Source: Rhizobiaceae bacterium
GTDB lineage: Bacteria > Pseudomonadota > Alphaproteobacteria > Rhizobiales > Rhizobiaceae
DNA: 64,000 nucleotides
Direction of reading: 5' to 3'
Assembly (NCBI GenBank): GCA_017643025.1
Contig: JAEPOG010000005.1
Location: 186,001 to 250,000, forward strand
Shown piece by piece: positions 8,370-16,542 of the stretch; position 1 is the first letter of the stretch; every line of letters begins with the position of its first letter. The notes below the pieces were generated by a model, which worked only from the letters and a program-made list of their open reading frames with translations, was not told the DNA's origin and searched no databases. A program made the translations under genes and the position numbers.

Positions 8370-9472
8370 CCGAAGTAGCGAATGAGAGGCGTCAGGCCTA
8401 GCCGCGACACCGGTTCGGGCAGACGCGCGACTATCTTGCGCACGCCTGCGAAGCGGCCGGTGGAGCTGTCGACCGGAGCGGCCGGACTGTCTCCCATATG
8501 GTAGGTTGGGATGACGGTCTGCTTCGCCAGCCACTTGCGCTTGAAGAAAAGCAGTCCCTCTTGCAGCGGAGAATCGGAGCCCATGTCGAAGCGCTGCAGC
8601 CCGCGCTCCATTGACCATGTGAGCAGGCGAAACAACATCAGGTCGTTGGCGCGCGCCTCACGACCAAGAGGTGTGGATGCCGAATAGCCGTAGATCACCC
8701 GCGTCTTTTCCAGGAAGACGATGGACGCTGCGACGGTGTTTCCGTCACGGTCGTTGACCAGGAACAGCTTGGCCTTTTCGCCGGCGCCAAGCAGCCGCAA
8801 CATCCGCTCGAAGAAACGGCCGGGAAATGCGGGCAGGCCAAGCAAGTGCTGTGACTTCCGGTAGACGTGAAGCCAGCGATCGAGGTTCGGGTGAGGTTCG
8901 ACCTCGTTCACATGAAGTCCCGCCTGCTCGGCCTGCCGGATCATGTTCCGCGTCTTGTCGCCAAGGCGGCGCAGCAAGGTGTCGGCATCCAGCTGCCGCA
9001 AATCGGTTTCGCTGTGTACCCAATAGTCGCTTCGTGCGAGCCCGGCCGCTTCCACCGCGGCCGCTGGATAGGGTTCGATTGTCTTGAGCACTACGTTGGC
9101 GGCGCGTTCGTCGGCAGCCACCTTGCCGGCGGAAGCGACCAGCGCCCCGAATGCGTCGGGGCCGTTGAACAGCGCGCCGCCGCGATCGCGAAAGGGGACG
9201 GCGACCAGCCGCGGCCTTCTGCCGAGCGACGGCACCCGATAGAGCGGTAGCACGCCGCCGATTTGCCCTGTTGCATCGATAGCCGCGAGCATGCGAGACC
9301 TGTAGCCCAAGCTCGCAAATATGTCGCGCCAGGCGAGGTCGTGATAGATGCCGGCTTCGGGCTTGGCCGCCAGAAAATCCTGCCACGCTTTGATATCGGC
9401 ATCGCCTCCCAGGACCTCGCGAACGCCATAATTTCCCTGCACGGGGAGGATAGTTCGGTTCTGGTAGTGCAT
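8366..9472 (-). CDS. FemAB-like GNAT-fold acyl/aminoacyltransferase
   Basis: 368 residues from the ATG at 9472, chosen because AGGA lies 4 bases upstream; a GTG 48 bases further upstream is possible but lacks a good ribosome site. The sequence has the tandem GNAT layout of FemAB/Mig-14-like proteins in exopolysaccharide clusters: PFRDRGGALFNG, RLGDKTRNMIRQAEQAG, and a C-terminal FDMGSDSPLQEGLLFFKRKWLAK block. Relatives are annotated as XrtA/PEP-CTERM-associated FemAB proteins, but no exosortase is visible here. It overlaps the downstream toroid gene by 4 bases and is divergent from the radical SAM gene. The acyl or aminoacyl donor is unknown. Confidence 0.75.
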   Translation of the reverse strand: MHYQNRTILPVQGNYGVREVLGGDADIKAWQDFLAAKPEAGIYHDLAWRDIFASLGYRSRMLAAIDATGQIGGVLPLYRVPSLGRRPRLVAVPFRDRGGALFNGPDAFGALVASAGKVAADERAANVVLKTIEPYPAAAVEAAGLARSDYWVHSETDLRQLDADTLLRRLGDKTRNMIRQAEQAGLHVNEVEPHPNLDRWLHVYRKSQHLLGLPAFPGRFFERMLRLLGAGEKAKLFLVNDRDGNTVAASIVFLEKTRVIYGYSASTPLGREARANDLMLFRLLTWSMERGLQRFDMGSDSPLQEGLLFFKRKWLAKQTVIPTYHMGDSPAAPVDSSTGRFAGVRKIVARLPEPVSRLGLTPLIRYFG

Positions 9473-9589
9473 TGTTCCTGTTGCGGCTTGCCGGTAGCGC
9501 CCTTGCGCTCCCTGAACCACTTTCGGCGGTCGACTTCAGGTTCGGATGCTTGTAAACGGGAACCGCGTCGCCAACAACGGGTGCATTGA

Positions 9590-10729
9590 ATGCTCTATGA
9601 GATGAAGAAGGCGGTTCAAGCCTTCCACCGACCTGGGATCGAGACATCGCCCTGGCGCATGGTGCGCAACGCTGCACCCTACTACCTCCCCGGCGACCTG
9701 CGAGTCTCCTCGCCCCTGACGATCTATTGGTCGATCAACAGCGTCTGCAACTTGCGCTGCAAGATGTGCGACGTCGGCATGTTCAACGAAGAAGGTATGT
9801 TTTTCAAGAACTTGCGGATCGACCGCAAGCTGCACGAGATCGACATCGAGGTCTTCAAGCGCGTCATAGACGAGGTTCAGCACGACCGGCCGTTCATCGC
9901 CATCAACTCGACCGAGCCGCTGATGTACAAGCCGCTTGCGGAGGCGGTTGAGCACTGCACTCGGCGCGGACTGAACACAGGTGTCACAACCGGCGCCTAT
10001 ACGCTGCCGAAGCAGGCCGACGCTCTGGCCGAGGCGCGACTTTCGCGCCTTTCAGTGAGCATGGACGGCCCGCCGGACGTGCACAATCATATTCGCGGTC
10101 GTCCCGACAGTTTCGAGAAGGCCTACGAGGGTATCGAGGCGTTCGCTGCGGCGGCGAAGCGGGTGGGATACCGGCCGGAAATTTATCTCAACTGCACGAT
10201 CACGAACATGAACCACCACCGCCTTGTGGACTATTACGAGGCGGTGAAGGCGTTGCCCGCGACCACGATCAACTTCACCTATATGTGGTTCATCGACCCC
10301 GAGACTGCAGAGGAGCACAACGCGCTCTACGGCGATCGTTTCGCGGTAAGTCCCAGCTGTTATTCGGAATGGATAGATCCGCACGCTGTCGACGTCGACT
10401 TGCTCCACGACCAGATTCAGCGGCTGAAGGACGAGCCGAAGGTCCACTTTTCGCCGCTCTTCAGCAAGGAAGAGCTCAGGACATTTTTCCACAAGCCGAA
10501 TGAGTTCGTGAACAAGTCGGGCCGCTGCCTCGCTACATGGTTCTTCCTTCAGATTTTGGCCGATGGCGGTGTGATCGTCTACACGCGGTGCCACTCGAAG
10601 CCGATGGGCAATATCAACGACCAGTCGATTGCAGACATCTGGAACGGCAACGAGGTCAAGGGCTGGCGCCGCTTCATTCAGCAGGTGGGCAAGATGCCGA
10701 TGTGCAAGCGCTGCGATCTGGCATACTGA
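9590..10729 (+). CDS. Radical SAM protein with SPASM-like C-terminus
   Basis: 379 residues with the canonical CX3CX2C cluster ligand motif CNLRCKMC (C53, C57, C60). A C-terminal set of cysteines (SGRCLATW, YTRCHSKP, and MCKRCDLAY at the end) fits a SPASM/twitch domain carrying an auxiliary iron-sulfur cluster. The GRPDSFEKAYEGIEA segment is typical of this superfamily. It is the first gene of a four-gene plus-strand run with a methyltransferase, a membrane protein and a deacetylase, and is divergent from the FemAB-like gene across 117 bases. Radical SAM enzymes in such clusters can modify sugars or peptides; the substrate here is unknown. Confidence 0.85.
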   Translation: MLYEMKKAVQAFHRPGIETSPWRMVRNAAPYYLPGDLRVSSPLTIYWSINSVCNLRCKMCDVGMFNEEGMFFKNLRIDRKLHEIDIEVFKRVIDEVQHDRPFIAINSTEPLMYKPLAEAVEHCTRRGLNTGVTTGAYTLPKQADALAEARLSRLSVSMDGPPDVHNHIRGRPDSFEKAYEGIEAFAAAAKRVGYRPEIYLNCTITNMNHHRLVDYYEAVKALPATTINFTYMWFIDPETAEEHNALYGDRFAVSPSCYSEWIDPHAVDVDLLHDQIQRLKDEPKVHFSPLFSKEELRTFFHKPNEFVNKSGRCLATWFFLQILADGGVIVYTRCHSKPMGNINDQSIADIWNGNEVKGWRRFIQQVGKMPMCKRCDLAY

Positions 10730-10738
10730 GGCCGGTCC

Positions 10739-11425
10739 ATGTGGAATTCTGAGCGCGATCTCCAATTGTGGGAGGAGATCGCCCAAGAGGCTCATTCGCG
10801 CCATTCCCGGAAGAGCGGACTGTATGTTGGCCTTCTGACCGACGTCGAACGGCATGCGCATCAGTTGATCGCTGACAAGGCACGAGGCTCCAAGCGGGTG
10901 CTGGAGATCGGTATCGGCGGAGGCGAGCATTTGGTCTTTCGGCACTCCGATACCGGAACCGAACGCTATGTGGGGCTTGATCTCAGCCCGGTGTACGCCG
11001 AAATCTGCGAGCGTAAATTCGGTGTCAAAGTAGTGGTGGCCGACGCCGGCAGAATGCCCTTCGAAGACGCTGCTTTCGATTGTGTAATTGCAGTTGCGAT
11101 TCTGGAGCATGTTGAGAACCTGGCTACGGTTCTCGCCGAGATCGAACGGGTACTTGAGCCGGGTGGGCGGTTCCTCGCGGCGATACCCACAAACGGCAGC
11201 CTGGCGGTTGGCGCATTCAAGGCCGTGATGACCTACCCGACGATGCGGAGGCGCGGGATTCGTCGTCCGGACCTGGTTTGGCACCATCTCAACGTGAATT
11301 GCTTCAAACGCGTGCGGAGCCTGCTTCTGCAGCGCTTTCCAGCTACGGCGCAGGTCGCCGTGCCCTTTCGTTGGCTTCCGTGGAGGCTCTCGCCGTTGTG
11401 GGCATTGTTGGCAACCAAGAAGTAG
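10739..11425 (+). CDS. Class I SAM-dependent methyltransferase
   Basis: 228 residues. Motif I is VLEIGIGGGEH (about 54-64), with an acidic residue after the second strand (YVGLDLSPVY) and a motif II/III region (MPFEDAAFDCVIAVAILEHVEN, then VLEPGGRFLAAIPTN), as in the UbiE/Methyltransf_11 family. The ATG at 10739 lies 9 bases after the radical SAM stop, so the two are probably co-transcribed. The product most likely methylates a sugar or lipid carrier intermediate of the glycan made by this cluster, which is inference from context. Confidence 0.8.
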   Translation: MWNSERDLQLWEEIAQEAHSRHSRKSGLYVGLLTDVERHAHQLIADKARGSKRVLEIGIGGGEHLVFRHSDTGTERYVGLDLSPVYAEICERKFGVKVVVADAGRMPFEDAAFDCVIAVAILEHVENLATVLAEIERVLEPGGRFLAAIPTNGSLAVGAFKAVMTYPTMRRRGIRRPDLVWHHLNVNCFKRVRSLLLQRFPATAQVAVPFRWLPWRLSPLWALLATKK

Positions 11426-11475
11426 CGGAGCACGGGCCGTGTTCGCGATTCGGCACTTGAATGGGGCACTAGGCG

Positions 11476-12495
11476 TTGGCGAATAAGTCCTCTGCCAGCG
11501 GGCAGGAGGCCGGCGCCGGAGGCAACAGCCGCCGACGGATGCTTGTTGCGGCATTGGTCGTGATCGCTACCGTTGCAATCGCGCTGTTTTTCTCCCTGCG
11601 CAACGCCACGTTGCTGCACACATGGAGTGTCGCATCCGCGCTCTTGATCGCGCTGCCTGCCGCGGCACTCGCCAACTGGTTTCCCGGACCTCGCCTGGCA
11701 TATCTTGCCGGACCGCCAGCCACCGGCGCGGCAGGGTTCTATGCCAATGCTCTCGCGATCACAGTGTCTCTGGTAACGCCGGGCCGCCTGTTCGAGGCCG
11801 TGAAGCCAGCCGCGCTGAAACTCCAGACTGGATTGCCATTGATGCGGGGCTTCGTCGCCGTCGCGCTCGAGAGGCTCCTTGACGTTGGGTGCCTTGCGCT
11901 ATTGGCGGTAATTGCCGCATCCGCGGCGGCGGCTCAATACGCCGATGGATTGCGGCATGGCGCCTTCGTCATGGCAGCGTTCCTGGCCTTGGGAATTGTA
12001 TTTCTTGCCGTGTTGTGGGCGCGTCCCGAGTTCATGAGACGAGTCGTGGACTTGCTTCCATTCTTGTGGCTGCGGAAAGTCGCAGGCGAGATGCTTGACG
12101 CTCTTGCGAGCGCCGGAAGCCTACCTGCTCTGGTTGTTCCCGCATTCTACAGCGTGTTGACATGGGCCGCCTCCTATCTTGCATTCCTCCTGCTGCTCGG
12201 GCTTGCGGGCGGTATCCCGCTGACACCGGGTCAAGTTCTTTTCGTATTCGTTGTTGGAACGCTCGGTTTCGTCTTCACTGTGACGCCCGGTGGACTTGGC
12301 ACCTATGAGGGGGCTTTGGTTCTCGCGCTCGGCAGCTTGGGCTACCCTCTTGCCGACGGACTGGCGCTCGCAATTCTGCTGAGAATCGTTTTCCTGCTGC
12401 CGACGGTAGCGGCGAGCGCGTGGTTCGTCACCCGTGGCGGGCTGCGCTTCGGCGATCTGAATGCGCATCTTGGCAAGGGGCGCGGCAATACGTGA
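11476..12495 (+). CDS. Lysylphosphatidylglycerol synthase-like (UPF0104) integral membrane protein
   Basis: 339 residues, very hydrophobic, with about eight predicted membrane helices. Typical family motifs include TPGRLFEAVKPAAL after the second helix pair and TPGGLGTYEG near the C-terminus; the latter is the hallmark of the LPG synthase transmembrane (flippase-like) domain. No catalytic GNAT-like domain is fused, so it probably does not make lysyl-PG; stand-alone members are often found in glycan or hopanoid clusters and may flip or bind lipids. The start is a TTG at 11476 with weak upstream signal; an ATG at 11539 is the alternative. It overlaps the next gene by GTGA. Confidence 0.75.
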   Translation: MANKSSASGQEAGAGGNSRRRMLVAALVVIATVAIALFFSLRNATLLHTWSVASALLIALPAAALANWFPGPRLAYLAGPPATGAAGFYANALAITVSLVTPGRLFEAVKPAALKLQTGLPLMRGFVAVALERLLDVGCLALLAVIAASAAAAQYADGLRHGAFVMAAFLALGIVFLAVLWARPEFMRRVVDLLPFLWLRKVAGEMLDALASAGSLPALVVPAFYSVLTWAASYLAFLLLLGLAGGIPLTPGQVLFVFVVGTLGFVFTVTPGGLGTYEGALVLALGSLGYPLADGLALAILLRIVFLLPTVAASAWFVTRGGLRFGDLNAHLGKGRGNT

Positions 12496-13796
12496 CCGGT
12501 TCCGATCCGAAACGTTCCTGGGTTCTAGCATGCGGCAACCGATACTGGCCTGACAGCGCCTCTGCCATCGAAAAACTGCCCATGAACCACGTTCCGCTCG
12601 GCGATGATGTTCCGGGCGAACTGATCTGTGTCAAGGTGCCCGACTGGGCGGGCGATATTGCGGTCGACGGTAATCTGCTTGCCTATTCAGGCTGTCTATC
12701 GGGCGATCCGTCCGCAAGGTCGGACTGGAGGCGATTCGACTGGATCGCCGTTGCGTGGCACATGCTGAATGGCACATCCGAGCGCGCGCATGAACAGCGA
12801 AACGGTCCGGTCCTCTCCTACGCCTTCCGCTTGCCGGAAGAGCTCCATCTGCTGTTCGACCGTGCGTGGGCCAATCGCATCTTCCTCTTTCTGAGGCGAT
12901 GGGCCGCGAGGGAAGAAAGGATGTCCGAAGAGCAGCTTTTCGGCACAGTTCCGAAGGCCGAAATCGTTCTTACTCACGATGTCGACGCGATCCGGCTGAC
13001 CCCGGAGATCAGGCTGAAGCAGACTGCGTTTCAACTGGCGAATGCTCTGCGGTCGGCGACCCACGCACGGTTCCTACAAGCTGGAGTCCGGCTGGTGGAT
13101 GCGGCCCGTTTCGCGTTTTCGCCTGGCGACCTGCGAACGATCGGCCGAATTCGCGAGATGGAGCAGGCGGCGGGTCTGCGAAGCGTTTTCCACTTCTACG
13201 GCGGCCCAGCGGGGTGGGCGCGTCGCACGCCCCGTCGAATGCTGATCGACCCGGGTTACGATGTCGGGTCGCCATATGTCGCCGGCGAGATCGGAGCGTT
13301 GCGCGATGGCGGTTGGCAGGTCGGCTTGCACCAGTCCTTCGAAGCGTGGTCGTCGCCGGCTTCGATGGAACGGGAGCGCCAGCGCGTCGAGGCCGTGTCG
13401 GGCGCGCCGGTCGTACATTGCCGCCAGCACTGGCTGCGATTCTCTTGGGAGACCACCTGGCGCGCCCAGGAGCGAGCTGGGCTCGCCGTGGACTCGACGC
13501 TCGGATTCAACGACCGCCCGGGCTTTCGCGCCGGCCATGCGCTGCGGCTTTTTCCGTGGGACCGCGCCGCCGGCATACCGATGCAGCTGGCGGTGATGCC
13601 AATGGTGATGATGGATTCCCAGTTCTACGATTATGCTCAACTTAGCGCAGACGCTGCGGGACCGGGCATGAAACGATGGATCGACGAGATCCGCGCAGTC
13701 GGAGGCGAGGCTAGCGTGAACTGGCACCCGCATACCATTACCGGGCTTTATGGTTGGGGCAAGGGGTTTGAAGACTTGCTGGGGCTGCTTTCGTGA
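12492..13796 (+). CDS. Polysaccharide deacetylase-family protein
   Basis: 434 residues from a GTG that overlaps the preceding TGA (GTGA, 12492-12495). The middle contains LTHDVDAIR, matching the catalytic Asp motif of carbohydrate esterase family 4-like proteins, then VFHFYGG, GWQVGLHQSFEAW and a late WHPHT. The ~150-residue N-terminal extension is like that of deacetylases in surface polysaccharide clusters. It is the last gene of the radical SAM operon; the phage-derived island begins just downstream. De-N-acetylation of a glycan is the likely role; whether the active site is intact cannot be judged without a structure-based alignment. Confidence 0.7.
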   Translation: MTGSDPKRSWVLACGNRYWPDSASAIEKLPMNHVPLGDDVPGELICVKVPDWAGDIAVDGNLLAYSGCLSGDPSARSDWRRFDWIAVAWHMLNGTSERAHEQRNGPVLSYAFRLPEELHLLFDRAWANRIFLFLRRWAAREERMSEEQLFGTVPKAEIVLTHDVDAIRLTPEIRLKQTAFQLANALRSATHARFLQAGVRLVDAARFAFSPGDLRTIGRIREMEQAAGLRSVFHFYGGPAGWARRTPRRMLIDPGYDVGSPYVAGEIGALRDGGWQVGLHQSFEAWSSPASMERERQRVEAVSGAPVVHCRQHWLRFSWETTWRAQERAGLAVDSTLGFNDRPGFRAGHALRLFPWDRAAGIPMQLAVMPMVMMDSQFYDYAQLSADAAGPGMKRWIDEIRAVGGEASVNWHPHTITGLYGWGKGFEDLLGLLS

Positions 13797-14266
13797 GGCG
13801 GGTCAACTTTTGTAAGTCTCCCGACAATCGTAAACGGAGGTTCCTTTTCAACACCATCTACAATAGGACAGGTATTTCAACGGCTGGCTTCCCGCAGCGA
13901 AGAAGTGGAAGAAGACTTCGTCAATGCGAATTCGTTCCACGAGTGTCTCAAATTCGTGCCGATCGTAGCAGATCCCATTCGGATTGTCCGTACCGTCATC
14001 GAAACGAGCCAATTCTGCAACAATCGGAACTGAATAGATGTGCTCCCGGCCTCTTCCGCTCAGGCACACACCTGTCAGCCCAGCAAGCTGTACGATCGGT
14101 CGTTGCAGCTTGAAGTGACGAAGCACGATATGCTTGCGATAGAGTCAGACGGTAGCCGTGCCACTGACCGCGTGGCGCGCCAAAGGTGAGCTCAGCTTTG
14201 TCGACATTACCACTGAGTTTTTTGTTAGGCATTGTATACATAGTTGTCCGCATTTATCCGAGCCGC
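13797..14266. other. Left edge of accessory island; mostly non-coding or decayed
   Basis: After the deacetylase stop there is a visible fall in GC content. No intact plus-strand gene with a plausible start is present. The minus strand holds the decayed frame described separately. I found no tRNA, no insertion-sequence ends and no integrase fragment here. The island boundary is probably close to 13800, but I could not identify an attachment-site duplication by eye. Confidence 0.4.
13848..14253 (-). pseudogene. Possible frameshifted third gene of the phage recombination operon
   Basis: Starting from ATG 14253, 13 bases after the Rad52-like stop, a frame reads MRTTMYTMPNKKLSGNVDK and continues to about HGYRLTL near 14150. 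There the sensible reading moves to another frame (YRKHIVLRHFKLQRPIVQL and on to HEFETLVERIRIDEVFFHFF), which stops at 13848. Together they would give about 130 residues. Both halves have coding-like composition and the gene would follow gp157-rad52 directly. I do not recognise the protein. It could also be two small unrelated ORFs, or the shift could be a sequencing error. Confidence 0.3.
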
Positions 14267-14812
14267 CTAACGGGCCGACCCGTTGGCATTCACACGAGTT
14301 TCGTCGGCGCCGCGGGTCGATTGATTCGAGGGTTGGCTCTCTGTGTTTTCATTGCGCGGCTCGGTTTTGCGTGAATTCTTGCCGCTGGTCGGGACGTGAC
14401 AAGAATAGAGGGATAGCCCGAACGGATTGCCGAAGGTGACCAGGGCGCGCTTGGTTGCATCGGTTTCCGCTGCTTTTAGGGCCACTTCGTGCGCGGTTCC
14501 CGGGCTTTCCGTGGTTGCCTCCCCGGCGCCGGATCCGTCCCTTATGACGCGCCGGTCGCCGGCGTGGACGATAATGCGGATACGCGCCACATAGGCTGCT
14601 GTGTAGCGATTGCCAATCTGCTTTGTATAGACGCAACGGGATTCCTGGGTTTCGCGTTCCCATCCGTCGAACCCAAAAATCCGATTGGCCTCAGAGATAA
14701 CGTGCCAGCCCTCAACATAGCTCAGGGAGCGATCCTCGACCTGGCGGGTTCGGACGTGTCGTGAGCGCAGCTTCGCTCGGAGCTTTCGCTCTTGTTGTTG
14801 ATCAAACGCCAT
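14267..14812 (-). CDS. Rad52/Rad22-family single-strand annealing protein (phage type)
   Basis: 181 residues from the ATG at 14812. The sequence has the Rad52 core: LRSRHVRTRQ, SYVEGWHVISEANRIFGFDGW, then YVARIRIIV and, after a short loop, ESPGTAHEVALKAAETDATKRALVTFGNPFGLSLY. These are the family's conserved blocks. Rad52-like proteins in temperate phages catalyse annealing and recombination of single-stranded DNA. A Ser/Asn/Glu-rich tail of ~40 residues follows the core. The start lies 2 bases after the Gp157 stop, indicating coupling; a GTG at 14839 would overlap that gene and is less likely. It is part of the phage-derived island. Confidence 0.82.
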   Translation of the reverse strand: MAFDQQQERKLRAKLRSRHVRTRQVEDRSLSYVEGWHVISEANRIFGFDGWERETQESRCVYTKQIGNRYTAAYVARIRIIVHAGDRRVIRDGSGAGEATTESPGTAHEVALKAAETDATKRALVTFGNPFGLSLYSCHVPTSGKNSRKTEPRNENTESQPSNQSTRGADETRVNANGSAR

Positions 14813-14814
14813 GC

Positions 14815-15324
14815 CTACTTTGTCCTCACTGAGAGGCACATGCGGGGATTACCTAGCTCTGCGCCGCTTACAGCCGTGCCTCCCTTAAGAGCGTCAAGCA
14901 GGGCCCGCCTATCGAGTTTTGCCGGTTGAGGTACCCAGAACCACTCCGGGATTGCCCCTTCGTCGATGACTTTCACAGCGGGCGGGCTGGTCCTCAGGGA
15001 TATTGTCATATCCGCCTCGATAATCTTGTCGATGACCGCTTCTTCCATGGCCCATCGTGCCGCCGCGCGCTTCTGCTCCTCCCTCTTCTCGATGCGCGTC
15101 AGGCGTTCCCTGAGATCGCTGATGCGAACCTTGAGCGCGTCGGCCATGGTCCGGTCTTCAATCGCTGACCTGACCGCTGCTGAAATTGCCTCGCGCATGT
15201 CAGTTGCTCCCTCGAGCGTGTCATGCAGCGTCCGCTCATCAATGTCTGGCTCTGCCTCCAGAATTCTGCGGCGAAATTCCACAAAGCGATGGGCTTCGAG
15301 GTGAACGATGTTATGTTGATTCAA
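14815..15324 (-). CDS. Siphovirus Gp157-like protein
   Basis: 169 residues beginning at a TTG (15324) preceded by GGAGG at ideal spacing, which decides the start. The central coiled-coil region (RISDLRERLTRIEKREEQKRAAARWAMEEA) followed by TISLRTSPPAVKVIDEGAIPEWFW is the signature of the siphovirus Gp157 family. In streptococcal phages Gp157 has been linked to phage-resistance phenotypes, and in many phages it sits next to single-strand annealing proteins, as here with Rad52. It is the first gene of a minus-strand operon reading away from the XRE regulator at 15389. Confidence 0.8.
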   Translation of the reverse strand: MNQHNIVHLEAHRFVEFRRRILEAEPDIDERTLHDTLEGATDMREAISAAVRSAIEDRTMADALKVRISDLRERLTRIEKREEQKRAAARWAMEEAVIDKIIEADMTISLRTSPPAVKVIDEGAIPEWFWVPQPAKLDRRALLDALKGGTAVSGAELGNPRMCLSVRTK

Positions 15325-15358
15325 TGGAACCTCCGCACACTCCTATGCAATTCATGTT

Positions 15359-15379
15359 CTACAAATGTAGTGTAATTAC
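15359..15379. promoter_or_regulatory. Operator-like palindromes between gp157 and XRE gene
   Basis: Two palindromes lie side by side in the 64-base divergent intergenic region: CTACAAATGTAG at 15359-15370 (5-base arms, AA centre) and the perfect GTAATTAC at 15372-15379. They sit 10-30 bases before the XRE start codon and 35-55 bases before the gp157 start. Such spacing is what a lysogeny-type repressor would need to control both directions. Binding by the neighbouring XRE protein is inferred. Confidence 0.45.
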
Positions 15380-15388
15380 GGCGAAATT

Positions 15389-15667
15389 ATGATCACTGGA
15401 TCGCAGATACGTGCGGCAAGGGCGCTGCTTAACTGGACTTCAGCGGAAACTGCGAAAAAGGCGCAACTCACACGCCAGACGCTGCATCGCCTGGAGACTT
15501 ATGACGATGTTCCGCCCAGCCGAAGCGGCTCGCTCGTCGCTTTGGAGCGACTCTTTCTTGCCCAGGGGCTCGAGTTTCTGGAAGCAGATGACTTCAACGG
15601 CGAAGGTGTTCGGTTTCGCGAGCGGCTAGCGTTGCGCAAGCGGTCACGAGACACGGATCGCGTCTAG
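15389..15667 (+). CDS. Small XRE-family helix-turn-helix regulator
   Basis: 92 residues, almost all a single HTH_3-type domain: SQIRAARALLNWTSAETAKKAQLTRQTLHRLE gives the helix-turn-helix, and the rest (LVALERLFLAQGLEFLE) matches small Rhizobiales XRE proteins. It lies divergently from the gp157-rad52 operon with palindromes just before its ATG, so it is probably the local repressor and autoregulated. A 42-codon ORF with a perfect ribosome site follows 43 bases downstream in the same direction. Confidence 0.8.
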   Translation: MITGSQIRAARALLNWTSAETAKKAQLTRQTLHRLETYDDVPPSRSGSLVALERLFLAQGLEFLEADDFNGEGVRFRERLALRKRSRDTDRV

Positions 15668-15710
15668 GCAGACAAGCTAGCCCGCCACCGGTCGCGCACA
15701 GGAGGCAGTG

Positions 15711-15839
15711 ATGCAATCAAATGCACCAGACTTTGTCCGAACTCGCCTCCATTCGGACGTTCGAGATTATCTGACTGCTTCTGGCGCCGCCGATTGTTGC
15801 GATCTAAACGAAGATACGCTCGTCATAGGAAACGCCTGA
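15711..15839 (+). CDS. Small ORF (42 aa) with perfect Shine-Dalgarno, unknown
   Basis: ATG 15711 is preceded by AGGAGG at 5-base spacing, and the frame runs to TGA 15837-15839. The deduced peptide starts MQSNAPDFVRTRLHSDVRDY and ends in an acidic Cys-Cys-containing segment closing with VIGNA. It has no membrane helix and matches no family I recognise. It follows the XRE gene by 43 bases on the same strand and is probably co-transcribed. The ribosome-site quality is the main support; the length is too short for codon statistics to be convincing. Confidence 0.4.
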   Translation: MQSNAPDFVRTRLHSDVRDYLTASGAADCCDLNEDTLVIGNA

Positions 15840-16542
15840 GTGCGTGAGACGAAAAAATGCCGTGAACCCTGCATTAGACCAAACGACAGAGGGCTAATTG
15901 ATATGCCCTTGGCAGCAAATCACATCGAATTTGATAGGGATGGTGGCCAGGAGGTAGATACCGGCAGGTAGATAGCGCCTTTGCTGAAGATCTAGACCGG
16001 CAGCCGGAAATCTGCTCCCTGTAACGGCGTACCGAAGGTCCGGCAGGAACCATGGCCTCGCCGCAACCCAGCGCCTCCGCTCTAGCCCTCACATTGGGCT
16101 TCGATGCGTTAGACAACGTTGCCGTTGTCCTAATCATCGCATATTGCCTAATTCGGTTGAGGTTTGTTCAGATACGGTCCAGGGACTCTTCGCCTAAATG
16201 TGCAAGGGCAACAAGTGCGGAGGCCTCTACCGGGGCCATGCAAGCGCACAGGATGCGCAGTGCGGCGCGCACGCCGATCAACAACCGCAAATCGTCTTCA
16301 TTGGCGAGAACAGACGTCTGTTCGAAGCTACACGCCGCGTCCTTCATTGTTCCCGCCTCATAAGAATCGAGATCGTCCGTCGAACCCAATGCAAGGGTTT
16401 GTGCGCCTTCAGCCCACCCGTCGGATAGGAGCGAAACCGCGATTTGCGCATCAGCGGGTACTGATGCTCAGCAATGCGAAGAAGCCTAGTCGCATGATTG
16501 TTTAGCAATCCGGGATGTGCGACGAGCGACTGAATTGGGCGA
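15840..16542. other. Accessory intergenic stretch with no convincing gene
   Basis: This ~700-base stretch holds only weak frames. A plus-strand frame from ATG 16052 (AGGA 6 bases upstream) would give 103 residues with low-complexity Ser/Ala composition. A minus-strand frame at 16168-16347 is listed separately. No tRNA, IS end, hairpin with U-tract or long direct repeat was found. It is most simply read as eroded phage or island DNA. Confidence 0.4.
16168..16347 (-). CDS. Possible small hypothetical protein (59 aa)
   Basis: A minus-strand frame from ATG 16347 with GGGAA 3 bases upstream gives a 59-residue peptide containing EDDLRLLIGVRAALRILCACM and ending ALVALAHLGEESLDRI. The regular amphipathic helix pattern looks more like protein than noise, but there is no family match I know. 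A longer start at 16389 is possible. It could be a remnant of an island gene. Confidence 0.28.
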   Translation of the reverse strand: MKDAACSFEQTSVLANEDDLRLLIGVRAALRILCACMAPVEASALVALAHLGEESLDRI

